From: JBGTCY01 sp041748615
GTDB taxonomy: Bacteria > Bacteroidota > Bacteroidia > Chitinophagales > CAIOSU01
Direction of reading: 5' to 3'
Assembly: GCA_041748615.1 (NCBI GenBank)
Contig: JBGTCY010000165.1
Coordinates: 1 to 22,132, forward strand
Length of the DNA stretch: 22,132 nt
Below the pieces are notes generated by a model, which searched no databases, was not told the origin of the DNA, and saw only the letters and a list, made by a program, of their open reading frames with translations. Made by a program: the position numbers and the translations under genes. How positions within the stretch are numbered: position 1 is the first letter of the stretch; each line of letters starts with the position of its first letter. This document shows positions 15,367 to 22,132 of this stretch, one piece after another.

Positions 15367-16008
15367 TTAGCTTTCAGCGTACATTAAGTTAAGATACATT
15401 TCCTTAGAAATAGGTTGCCCGTTGATGCGCATCGTCCAAGCGATGGCGGCAACAGCATCACCCTCCATCCCAATTTCCTCATCAACGTAAACAAAATAAT
15501 TTCGTCCCGTGCTGGGGCAAACACACTTTACGTAATAAATATATTCCTGTGGGGGAGACAATTCCCAATCTTCAAAATGAAGTTGCTCATCATCATCATC
15601 CCGCTCTTCAATTTCTTCCGGAGTCAGTAATTCCGAAGCGTTGATTCTGAAAAGAGAATAAGTGTCTTTATAAATTTTTTCAACCGGGCGATTATTTTCA
15701 TCCCATTGAAACTGTTTTTTTTCAAGGGACTGTTCGTTTACAAGTTCAGCGTTCAGTTCTGAAGCAATCTCTTCAGCCTGAAAGCAGGTAAGCGCAATCA
15801 TTCGTTGTTCTATATTATCCAGCTTTACGGCTTCTTTTACCGTTAGCGGAATAAGCTGGTTGTAACGTTCACGGACGAAACGAATATTCTCAGGTTGAGA
15901 AAAATAATCCAGAACTACCTCTGCCGGAAATACTGCTTTTTTAAAGAGGCGCAACACGGTTTCCAAATCTGCAAAACCAACATTTCTGAAATAGAACAGC
16001 TTATTCAT
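15367..16008 (-). CDS. Protein of unknown function with a CVCPSTGR motif (DUF6745-like C-terminus)
   Basis: A protein of 213 residues. The N-terminal half is helical and shows no familiar domain. Residues 130-150 form an acidic linker with a run of four Asp. The C-terminal part has 'YVKCVCPSTGRNYFVYV' (159-175) and 'AVAAIAWTM' (185-193), which resemble, from memory, the end of DUF6745 proteins ('CPSTGR.YFLRV' then 'A.AWTFG'). Two cysteines (C162, C164) precede the PSTGR turn. The ATG at 16008 overlaps the stop of the upstream membrane-protein gene by 8 bp, so the two are translationally coupled, and the 110-residue gene follows after 10 bp. No catalytic function is evident. Confidence 0.72.
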   Translation of the reverse strand: MNKLFYFRNVGFADLETVLRLFKKAVFPAEVVLDYFSQPENIRFVRERYNQLIPLTVKEAVKLDNIEQRMIALTCFQAEEIASELNAELVNEQSLEKKQFQWDENNRPVEKIYKDTYSLFRINASELLTPEEIEERDDDDEQLHFEDWELSPPQEYIYYVKCVCPSTGRNYFVYVDEEIGMEGDAVAAIAWTMRINGQPISKEMYLNLMYAES

Positions 16009-17086
16009 ACAGCGTTTCCATTTTACGTTCGTTTATTTCAATGACATACGATAGAAAAATAGTTAACAAGTATTCGCTTTCGTCAACTTTACTGACATAC
16101 AAAGTCACTTCATTCATATTTAATAGAGCAGTTCCTGGCGAAATTTCTGTTTTTATAGCAGCATGCAACTGTTGTTGAATATTGCTTTTCATGAGTTCGG
16201 TTTCCCATTCAGGAAACATAAATTCATCACCGTATTCAATTAGAAAACTCAATTCAAATTTATTGATTTCCGCTTTTAAGTAATCGTATTCAGCGTAGAT
16301 GTTCAACTTGCTTCGCCTGTCTTCTTTACTGCCAAAAAAAGGATGTTTTTTTTCTAAGGGTATTTTCTTTACACGATTAAAAAACTCTAAATTCATTGTG
16401 TTTTCAAAGAGAAATTCTATTCTGCCTGAGTTATAAAACACAGTGCCCTTTCCCTTATTCCAAAGAATTTTCTCATTTTCATTGCTGCCATTTAACTCTA
16501 TAAAACGCTTTTTAATTAAATGCTCTAACCCCTCTCTTAAATCAAGATAAGTTTTTTTCTCCCTCGGATGAGTGCCTTTTCTGAATACATTCAATGCAAC
16601 TTTATTTTTTGGTAAAGTGGAGTCCCAGGAAGCTTCGATATCTATTTTGTGCCCATTTTTTTTTAAGATTTTGAGCGAGCGAGAGATACTTTCCTGTTGT
16701 TCAGTTTTAGTAGAGGTATCTGCCAGATGTTTATAGACATCAATGATGGAATAAATAGGCTTTCGCATCAAGTAATCAAGCAGTTTCAGATTGCTTTCAT
16801 GAATGCGGTGAAGCAGGTGCTTGTAATTCGAAGACGACTCCCGATTTTCGATTTTCTCCAATATAAAATTCAGAATTCCACGCATTAAAATAAGTGGAGA
16901 ACATAAAATACCTATGAACAAGATTGCAGGTAAGACAACCAACAGGGCGAAGAGTATCGATAAATAGGACCGCCTTTGCTCATAAACTACTTTTACAATC
17001 AGGAACAGCAGCGTTATGAAAAAAATAATAACAATTATTATAATCAGGTTTAACATATATGGATGACTGTAAAAAACCTTTTTCAC
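16001..17086 (-). CDS. Membrane protein of unknown function with two N-terminal transmembrane segments
   Basis: The protein has 361 residues from GTG 17086. ATG 17056 (351 residues), directly before the first hydrophobic segment, is an equally plausible start. Two strong transmembrane helices lie at about 11-36 and 41-68. The rest (about 75-361) is soluble and hydrophilic. 'NLKLLDYLMRKPIYSIIDVYKHLAD' with the helices up to about residue 146 resembles a winged-helix module. No enzyme motif was seen in the remainder. It is more AT-rich than its neighbours. It lies 55 bp after prmA, with a hairpin between, and overlaps the next gene by 8 bp, so it probably heads a three-gene unit. Confidence 0.72.
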   Translation of the reverse strand: MKKVFYSHPYMLNLIIIIVIIFFITLLFLIVKVVYEQRRSYLSILFALLVVLPAILFIGILCSPLILMRGILNFILEKIENRESSSNYKHLLHRIHESNLKLLDYLMRKPIYSIIDVYKHLADTSTKTEQQESISRSLKILKKNGHKIDIEASWDSTLPKNKVALNVFRKGTHPREKKTYLDLREGLEHLIKKRFIELNGSNENEKILWNKGKGTVFYNSGRIEFLFENTMNLEFFNRVKKIPLEKKHPFFGSKEDRRSKLNIYAEYDYLKAEINKFELSFLIEYGDEFMFPEWETELMKSNIQQQLHAAIKTEISPGTALLNMNEVTLYVSKVDESEYLLTIFLSYVIEINERKMETLYE

Positions 17087-17103
17087 TGATAGAAAATACG
17101 AAC

Positions 17104-17125
17104 TGAACGGAGTATAAACCGTTCA
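17104..17125 (-). terminator. Small hairpin between prmA and the membrane-protein gene
   Basis: TGAACGG and CCGTTCA (17104-17110 and 17119-17125) pair around an 8-nt loop, 16 bp after the prmA stop on the minus strand. The following bases are only partly T-rich. It may end the tpiA-prmA transcript and separate it from the downstream cluster, or act as an attenuator. Confidence 0.4.
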
Positions 17126-17141
17126 ATTGTTATAAAAGTAG

Positions 17142-17969
17142 TTACTTCTGCTGCATCTTCAAACAAATCCAATCACCCAGACTTTTTTTCTCTTGAAGAA
17201 CTAAACCGAAGGCAGTAGCTGCTTTGACGATATCTGATTCATCCGCTTCGAGCAGCCCGCTGAGCAAAACAGTTCCCTGCGGTTTCACCCGTTTTGAGAG
17301 TAACGGCAAATATTCGAGAATGATGTTTTTATTGATGTTGGCTAATATGATGTCAAATTGTTCAGCGGGAATCACTTCAGCGCCTCCCAGCAGCGGGGTT
17401 ACTTTCACTGCGCCATTCAGCTCGATGTTTTCCACGATGTTGTTGTAGGCCCACTCATCAATGTCAATGGCAACGATGCTTTTTGCCCCCGCTTTTTCAG
17501 CGAAAATGGAAAGAACGCCCGTTCCGCTGCCAATATCCAACACACTTTTTTCGGTGAAATCCATACCGAGCATTATCTCCAGCATGAGTTGGGTGGTGGC
17601 ATGGTGGCCGGTGCCGAATGACATTTTCGGGTCAATCAGCAGTTCATACATTACATTGTTATCCACCGGATGAAACGAGGCGCGAATGCGGATTTTCCCA
17701 TCAATCACGATGGGCTGATAACTTTTCTCCCACTGCTCGTTCCAGTTCTGGTCGGGCAAAGGTTGTGAAGTGAAAGAGAGATTTTTAAAATCGGTTGTTT
17801 CCTTTAAAAGTTCTTTCAATTCATTTTCATTCCATTGTTGCTGCGGAATGTAACCCTTTACACATCCTTCCGCTTCTTCAACTGTTTCAAATCCGAAAGA
17901 CATCAGCAGAGCCGATAAAATTTCCTGCTGTGCTGTACCGGCTATGGGGAAGGAAACTTCAATGTACAT
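17142..17969 (-). CDS. prmA: Ribosomal protein L11 methyltransferase
   Basis: PrmA trimethylates lysines and the N-terminus of ribosomal protein L11 using S-adenosylmethionine. The protein has 275 residues, the usual Bacteroidota length. An N-terminal substrate-recognition domain (1-95) precedes the methyltransferase core: 'DPKMSFGTGHHATTQLML' (113-130) is the PrmA linker motif, 'VLDIGSGTGVLSIFA' (143-157) is SAM motif I, 'AIDIDEWA' carries the acidic ribose ligand, and 'DIILANINKNI' (206-216) is the motif IV region. ATG 17969 fits the family start. It follows tpiA by 8 bp in the same operon. Confidence 0.95.
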   Translation of the reverse strand: MYIEVSFPIAGTAQQEILSALLMSFGFETVEEAEGCVKGYIPQQQWNENELKELLKETTDFKNLSFTSQPLPDQNWNEQWEKSYQPIVIDGKIRIRASFHPVDNNVMYELLIDPKMSFGTGHHATTQLMLEIMLGMDFTEKSVLDIGSGTGVLSIFAEKAGAKSIVAIDIDEWAYNNIVENIELNGAVKVTPLLGGAEVIPAEQFDIILANINKNIILEYLPLLSKRVKPQGTVLLSGLLEADESDIVKAATAFGLVLQEKKSLGDWICLKMQQK

Positions 17970-17977
17970 GCTAAATA

Positions 17978-18742
17978 TTATGCGGGTAAACTCCTCACAA
18001 TCTTCACAAACTCCCCTGCCTGCAACGAAGCACCACCCACCAAGCCACCATCCACATCAAGTTGGGAAAACAAAGTGGCGGCATTGTCGCTTTTCACGCT
18101 GCCGCCATATAAGATAGAAACTGATTGAGCGAGGTCATTCCCGAATTTTTCCTGCAACAGATTCCTGATAAACAAGTGCATCTCCTGCGCCTGTTCCGGG
18201 GAGGCATTGATTCCCGTGCCGATAGCCCAGATGGGTTCGTAGGCAACCACCACCGATTTTATTTCATCGGCAGAAAGATGAAACAGGCTTTGCATGACCT
18301 GGTTGCTTACAAAATCAAAATGTTGGTTTTGCTCGCGCACCTCCAATGGTTCGCCACAACAGAAAATCGGTTTCAACCCGTGATTGAGAATTGCTTTCAC
18401 TTTCTGCGCGATGATTTCATCGGTTTCAAAAAACAACTGCCTCCGTTCTGAGTGACCGGTGATGACATAATCAATACCGATGGACGCGAGCATGGGAACG
18501 GACACTTCACCGGTGAAAGCGCCATTGTCTTTAAAATAACAATTTTGCGCGCCTAAGCGGATGAAGTCGCATTCTTGCAGAATTCTTTGCAACTCTGCTA
18601 AATGAATGAATGGCGGGCAAAGAATCACGGTATCATTCGGGGGATTTTTTTTCAGTTCCACCAAAATATCTACGGCTAACTGTGTTCCTTCAGTGAGGAA
18701 TTTGTGCATCTTCCAGTTGCCGGCAACGATTTTATTACGCAT
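17978..18742 (-). CDS. tpiA: Triosephosphate isomerase
   Basis: The enzyme interconverts dihydroxyacetone phosphate and glyceraldehyde 3-phosphate in glycolysis. The protein has 254 residues, a normal length. All catalytic elements are present: 'GNWKMH' with N9 and K11, 'ITGHSERR' with the electrophile H97, and 'YEPIWAIGTG' with the base E169 and the start of mobile loop 6. 'LYGGSV' and 'GLVGGASL' form the phosphate-binding end. The ATG overlaps the stop of the upstream nucleotidyltransferase gene by one base (TAATG), which shows an operon. Nothing odd was seen. Confidence 0.98.
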   Translation of the reverse strand: MRNKIVAGNWKMHKFLTEGTQLAVDILVELKKNPPNDTVILCPPFIHLAELQRILQECDFIRLGAQNCYFKDNGAFTGEVSVPMLASIGIDYVITGHSERRQLFFETDEIIAQKVKAILNHGLKPIFCCGEPLEVREQNQHFDFVSNQVMQSLFHLSADEIKSVVVAYEPIWAIGTGINASPEQAQEMHLFIRNLLQEKFGNDLAQSVSILYGGSVKSDNAATLFSQLDVDGGLVGGASLQAGEFVKIVRSLPA

Positions 18743-19920
18743 TATTTTATTTTTTTAGTCTGTTCGAAAAGATGTTTCCAGATTTTTTTTTCAGTTTCAG
18801 TCAGCGGGATGTTTCTGCGTTGTAGTACGCGCTCTGCCGTTTCCAGCGCTTTGTCTAATGCGTAAACGGAAATTCCTGACGCGCCACCCCACGAGAAGGA
18901 AGGAATAAAATTTCTCGGAAATCCTGCTCCGAAGATATTTGACGAAAACCCGACCACCGTTCCCGTATTAAACATGGTATTGATGCCGCATTTGGAATGG
19001 TCGCCCATGAACAATCCGCAAAATTGCAATCCTGTATCCCTGAATGATTCTGACGGGTAGTGCCACAGTTTCACCGGGGCGTAATTGTTTTTCAAATTCG
19101 AATTGTTGGTGTCAGCGCCAAGATTACACCACTCGCCAATCACTGAGTTTCCAAGAAATCCATCATGCGATTTGTTGGAATAGCCGAACAGCACGGAGTT
19201 ATTTACTTCGCCTGCTACTTTGGAATGCGGACCAATCGTCGTGGCGCCATAAATTTTCGCTCCCATTTTCACTACGGCATGTTCACACAAGGCGAATGGT
19301 CCCCGAATCATGGAGCCTTCCATAACTTCGGCATCTTTTCCAATGTAAATCGGTCCGGTGGTTGTATTTAATATGGAGCTGGAAATTTTTGCTCCCTTTT
19401 CAATGAAAATATTTTTACCAATGAGTTGATTGCTTTTATCAAGCGGTTGTGAATTTCTTCCTTTTGTCACCAATAAAAAATCATCTGTCAGCGCCTTTTC
19501 ATTGAGAGAAAAAATATCGGGAAGTTGCTGAAGCAGGTTAAAATCATGCGGGTAAGAAATTTTCCGATAGCGTTTCAGAATATTTTTTAAACCGGTTTCT
19601 TTACCAGCCGCGGCTATCAGCGTGCTGTTTTTCAGTAGCAACTCATTTTCCTTGAGCGAGTGAATCGCTTTCCAGATTTTTTGGTCGGGTAAAATTGCGG
19701 CATTCACCAGCAGGTTGGAAGCTGCCGTCTTTAAAGTAAACTTTTCGCTCAGATATTTTTCAGTCAGCGTGGAGGAGGAAACTCCGGTTAGCCGCTCCCA
19801 TTTTTCACGGATAGTTAAAATTCCAATCCGGATATCCACAACCGGGCGCGAGAAGGTGAAAGGCAATAAGTTGCCCCGGGTTTCGGGTTCGTCAAAAAGG
19901 ATGAGATTAATTTTTTTCAC
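18742..19920 (-). CDS. GlmU-like sugar nucleotidyltransferase with left-handed beta-helix acyltransferase domain
   Basis: I place the start at GTG 19920 (392 residues, 'MKKINLILFDE'), because family members begin at this strand. A TTG 48 bp upstream would only add an unconserved leader. The N-terminal half (about 3-170) resembles the Bacteroidota GlmU-type family that lacks a canonical GxGTRM loop: 'ILFDEPETRGNLLPFTFSRPV' and 'DIRIGILTIREKWE'. The C-terminal half (about 185-330) is a hexapeptide left-handed beta-helix ('IGKNIFIEKGAKI', 'GPIYIGKDAEVMEGSMI', 'IGPHSKVAG'). Such proteins are annotated as UDP-GlcNAc diphosphorylase and glucosamine-1-phosphate acetyltransferase, that is, cell-wall precursor synthesis. 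Substrate assignment rests on family knowledge. It is the first gene of the tpiA-prmA operon and divergent from the hydrolase gene across 82 bp. Confidence 0.85.
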   Translation of the reverse strand: MKKINLILFDEPETRGNLLPFTFSRPVVDIRIGILTIREKWERLTGVSSSTLTEKYLSEKFTLKTAASNLLVNAAILPDQKIWKAIHSLKENELLLKNSTLIAAAGKETGLKNILKRYRKISYPHDFNLLQQLPDIFSLNEKALTDDFLLVTKGRNSQPLDKSNQLIGKNIFIEKGAKISSSILNTTTGPIYIGKDAEVMEGSMIRGPFALCEHAVVKMGAKIYGATTIGPHSKVAGEVNNSVLFGYSNKSHDGFLGNSVIGEWCNLGADTNNSNLKNNYAPVKLWHYPSESFRDTGLQFCGLFMGDHSKCGINTMFNTGTVVGFSSNIFGAGFPRNFIPSFSWGGASGISVYALDKALETAERVLQRRNIPLTETEKKIWKHLFEQTKKIK

Positions 19921-20002
19921 AGGGCGTGAAGATACATATTTTGCGGTGTTACATGATTGCCACGTCAACTTTTTCCTGTATTTTCGGGTTCAAATTAATC
20001 AA

Positions 20003-20944
20003 ATGAAAAAAATCTTGTTGGGATTTGGTTTTATCTTTTTAATGATTGCGGGCATCCTTATTTTTCGCCCGAGTTCGATTCTTTCGAAAGCTGATGCAAA
20101 AGCTACTTACAGTTTGCCCAATTCAAAATTTTTGACGTGGCGTGGAGGTGAGGTGCATTATGTGGATGAAGGAAAAGGATTTCCCATCCTGATGATTCAC
20201 GGGCTTGCCGGCTCTCACCGCAATTTTGGTTCGATTGCCGCTTTGATGAAAGACAAATACAGGGTGATTAGAATTGACTTGCCCGGATTCGGATTATCAG
20301 ACATGCCGGGAATGAGTGACAAGGATTACCGGAAACTCTACATTGATTTTTTCGACTTTTTTTTTGAATCGCTGCAATTGGATTCATTTTATTTGATGGG
20401 CAACTCGATGGGTGGATGGATGGCGTGGGAACTGGCAGCCGCGTATCCGGAAAAAGTAAAACAACTGACATTGTTAAGCAGCGCGGGGTATGACATGCAG
20501 GAAATCGCGGAAAAATTGAGCGGCAGCATGAAATACAGTTCACAAATCGCGGAGGTTGTAACCGCGAAAGGTGTACCTTATTTTTTAACAAAACGCAATA
20601 TCGAAAAGTGTTTTGCCGACCCTTCAACTGTCAATCCGGACGAAGTGAAAGTTGCCAATGCGCTGACCAACCGGGTTGGAAATTTTAATACGATTCTTGA
20701 ATTACTTCGGGAGCGAAAAGACGCGGACACTATGCTTATTCAAATGATACAATGCCCGACATTGATTGTTTACGGGAAGGAAGACAAGATTATTCCCTAC
20801 ACGCACGCTTACAGATTCGAGCGGGATGTGCCGAATAACAGGATGTTTGTTTATGAAAACTGCGGTCACATTCCGCAGGTGGAAAAGGCGGAACGCTTGA
20901 GGGACGACCTACTTCAGTTTCTGAAAGACTCCGGGTTAAATTGA
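20003..20944 (+). CDS. Alpha/beta hydrolase with N-terminal membrane anchor
   Basis: A protein of 313 residues from ATG 20003. The longer open frame upstream covers the divergent gene and is not coding. Residues 1-22 are one hydrophobic segment after two lysines, a signal anchor or signal peptide, so the enzyme faces the periplasm. The fold is clear: 'MIHGLAGSHRNFG' (64-76) is the oxyanion-hole loop, 'GNSMGG' (133-138) is the nucleophile elbow with S135, D261 in 'YGKEDKIIP' is the acid, and H289 in 'CGHIPQVEK' is the base. All three catalytic residues are present. The substrate is unknown; esterase- or lipase-like activity is the default expectation. Its stop overlaps the stop of the convergent pirin gene, 9 bp in all. 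Confidence 0.92.
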   Translation: MKKILLGFGFIFLMIAGILIFRPSSILSKADAKATYSLPNSKFLTWRGGEVHYVDEGKGFPILMIHGLAGSHRNFGSIAALMKDKYRVIRIDLPGFGLSDMPGMSDKDYRKLYIDFFDFFFESLQLDSFYLMGNSMGGWMAWELAAAYPEKVKQLTLLSSAGYDMQEIAEKLSGSMKYSSQIAEVVTAKGVPYFLTKRNIEKCFADPSTVNPDEVKVANALTNRVGNFNTILELLRERKDADTMLIQMIQCPTLIVYGKEDKIIPYTHAYRFERDVPNNRMFVYENCGHIPQVEKAERLRDDLLQFLKDSGLN

Positions 20945-21646
20945 GAGCGGCACTTCCATCAGCAAGACTTCGGCATCGGATTTAGCCGTAAAATTTATTT
21001 TATCTGTTTCCATGATTCCCAACCCGTCTCTGCGATTCAGATCGTTATCATTGATGGAAATATCACCATCTATTACAAACAGATAAATGCCATTTTCTTT
21101 TTTGTAGAGTTCGTAACTAAATTCTTTGCCGGTTTCCAATTTCCCCAATGAAAAATAGGCATCCTGGTTAATCCACACCGAGTCTTTTCCGACTGGGGAA
21201 ACGATTAGCCGAAAATTATTCTGTAAGGTTTCAGCGTTGATGGTAATCTGGTCGTAACGTGGTTTGATGTTGCGCAGTTTTGGCAACACCCAGATTTGCA
21301 AAAAATTAACCGCTGTCTTGAGATTTTTGTTGTATTCGGAATGTTGAATTCCGGTGCCTGCCGACATGATTTGAATATCATTTTTTTGAATGACATGGGT
21401 ATTACCCATGCTGTCTTTATGTTCCAATGAGCCTTCCAGCGGAATGGAAATAATTTCCATATTATCGTGCGGGTGCGCTCCAAACCCTCTTCCACCGGCA
21501 ACAATATCATCATTCAGTACCCGAAGCGCACCAAAATGAACACGGTCATGGTCGTAATAACCGGCAAAGCTGAAAGTGTGATAGGAATCCATCCAGCCAT
21601 GATTGGAATGTCCGCGTGATGACGCTTTGTGAAGAATGGTTTTCAT
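20936..21646 (-). CDS. Pirin family protein (YhhW-like bicupin)
   Basis: A protein of 236 residues, the usual size for short bacterial pirins. The N-terminal cupin carries the metal ligands: H58 and H60 in 'GAHPHDNME', and H102 and E104 in 'GIQHSEYN'. 'SYHTFSFAGYYD' (21-32) and 'FGALRVLNDD' (38-47) are signature segments. The C-terminal half is a second cupin without metal ligands. Pirins of this type bind iron or another divalent metal, and some (YhhW) degrade quercetin in vitro; the cellular role is unclear. It is a single gene facing the hydrolase at its 3' end and divergent from the DUF486 gene. Confidence 0.95.
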   Translation of the reverse strand: MKTILHKASSRGHSNHGWMDSYHTFSFAGYYDHDRVHFGALRVLNDDIVAGGRGFGAHPHDNMEIISIPLEGSLEHKDSMGNTHVIQKNDIQIMSAGTGIQHSEYNKNLKTAVNFLQIWVLPKLRNIKPRYDQITINAETLQNNFRLIVSPVGKDSVWINQDAYFSLGKLETGKEFSYELYKKENGIYLFVIDGDISINDNDLNRRDGLGIMETDKINFTAKSDAEVLLMEVPLSI

Positions 21647-21715
21647 GAAAATTTATTTTATAAATATACCGGTGAACAACTTGTTTTTTGAAAAAGTTTT
21701 TTATGATGAAAAATC

Positions 21716-21778
21716 ATCCATGAATGTATAATTTTCGATGATGAATTAAGACGATAAAGAATTAAAACATTCATGGAT
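21716..21778. repeat. Inverted repeat between the pirin and DUF486 genes
   Basis: ATCCATGAATGT (21716-21727) and its exact complement (21767-21778) enclose 39 AT-rich bases. It lies in the 172-bp divergent spacer, 69 bp from the pirin ATG and 40 bp from the DUF486 ATG. It could be an operator pair or a long hairpin. After it, CTTAAT occurs twice 8 bp apart (within 21778-21791). Confidence 0.65.
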
Positions 21779-21818
21779 CTTAATTTCTTAATGGTTTAAA
21801 AAAAATCAACTTTTTGAT

Positions 21819-22132
21819 ATGCTCACCAAATCATTTTACACGATTATTTTATTGGTTCTTTCAAATCTGTTCATGACTTTCGCATGGTATGGTCATCTGA
21901 AATTTAAGGATTACAAATGGTTAGCCGAGTTGGGGTTATTTGGAATCATATTGGTAAGTTGGGGCATCGCGCTTTTTGAATATTGTTTTCAAATTCCCGC
22001 CAACCGCTTCGGCTATCAGGGGAATGGCGGACCATCGCGTTAGTGGAATTAAAAGTCATTCAGGAAGTGATAACGCTGGTGGTGTTTACGCTGTTTTCAT
22101 TGATTTTTTTTAAAACGGAAACTTTCAGAATG
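21819..22132 (+). pseudogene. DUF486 (DMT-type) small membrane protein, frameshifted and cut by window edge
   Basis: From ATG 21819 the sequence follows the DUF486 family: 'ILLVLSNLFMTFAWYGHLKF' (10-29) is the first transmembrane segment with its signature, and 'LVSWGIALFEYCFQIPANR' follows. After 'GYQGNGGP' the frame runs into TAG (22041-22043). The family sequence continues in another frame from about 22037 ('ALVELKVIQEVITLVVFTLF') to the window end. Inserting one base near 22035 (CCATCG to CCATTCG) restores 'GGPFALVELKV'. So one base is missing, either in the genome or in the assembly. The family is short (about 115 residues, four transmembrane helices), and its transport role is unproven. 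The last part lies outside the window. Confidence 0.85.

Noticed and set aside
19715..20002. 96-residue N-terminal extension of the alpha/beta hydrolase
   Set aside because: It overlaps the divergent nucleotidyltransferase coding region, and a signal anchor begins at ATG 20003.

Overview
The window looks like a chromosomal stretch from a member of the Bacteroidota. The topoisomerase IV subunits have the Bacteroidota sequence type, the block sugar nucleotidyltransferase - tpiA - prmA is typical of that phylum, and Shine-Dalgarno sequences are scarce. Base composition is moderate, with more AT-rich patches over the two toxin-antitoxin modules and over a three-gene cluster of unknown function. 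No rRNA, tRNA, CRISPR array, transposase or phage gene was seen.

Layout. Positions 1-366 (minus) hold the start of a diverged sigma-70 factor that runs off the left edge. parE (732-2579, plus) carries an in-frame TAG inside its ATPase domain. An MntA/HepT-type module (2683-3316, minus) sits between parE and parC (3598-6537, plus). Directly after parC come a DUF433/DUF5615 toxin-antitoxin pair and a DUF4442 hotdog gene (all plus). Positions 7844-13609 (minus) hold a 1687-residue exported protein of unknown function and a spermidine-synthase-like methyltransferase. After a gap of about 460 bp comes a long minus-strand run. In order of transcription it is sugar nucleotidyltransferase, tpiA, prmA, a membrane protein, a 213-aa CPSTGR-motif protein, a 110-aa protein and an NmrA-like oxidoreductase. 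The right end holds a plus-strand alpha/beta hydrolase, a minus-strand pirin, and a DUF486 membrane protein that is frameshifted and cut by the window edge.

Themes. Topoisomerase IV is split by, and followed by, toxin-antitoxin modules. A roughly 70-bp element with matching flanks occurs upstream of both parE and parC. Short arrays with a strict 7-bp period, built from different heptamers, occur just upstream of parC, inside the parC C-terminal tail, and in the 7743-7843 intergenic region. These arrays are the signal least explained by ordinary annotation. The window also has two single-base lesions in otherwise well-conserved genes (the TAG in parE and a one-base deletion in the DUF486 gene). 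Sequence error must therefore be excluded before biology is built on either.

Function calls rest on motifs and recalled family sequences only; no database search was possible.
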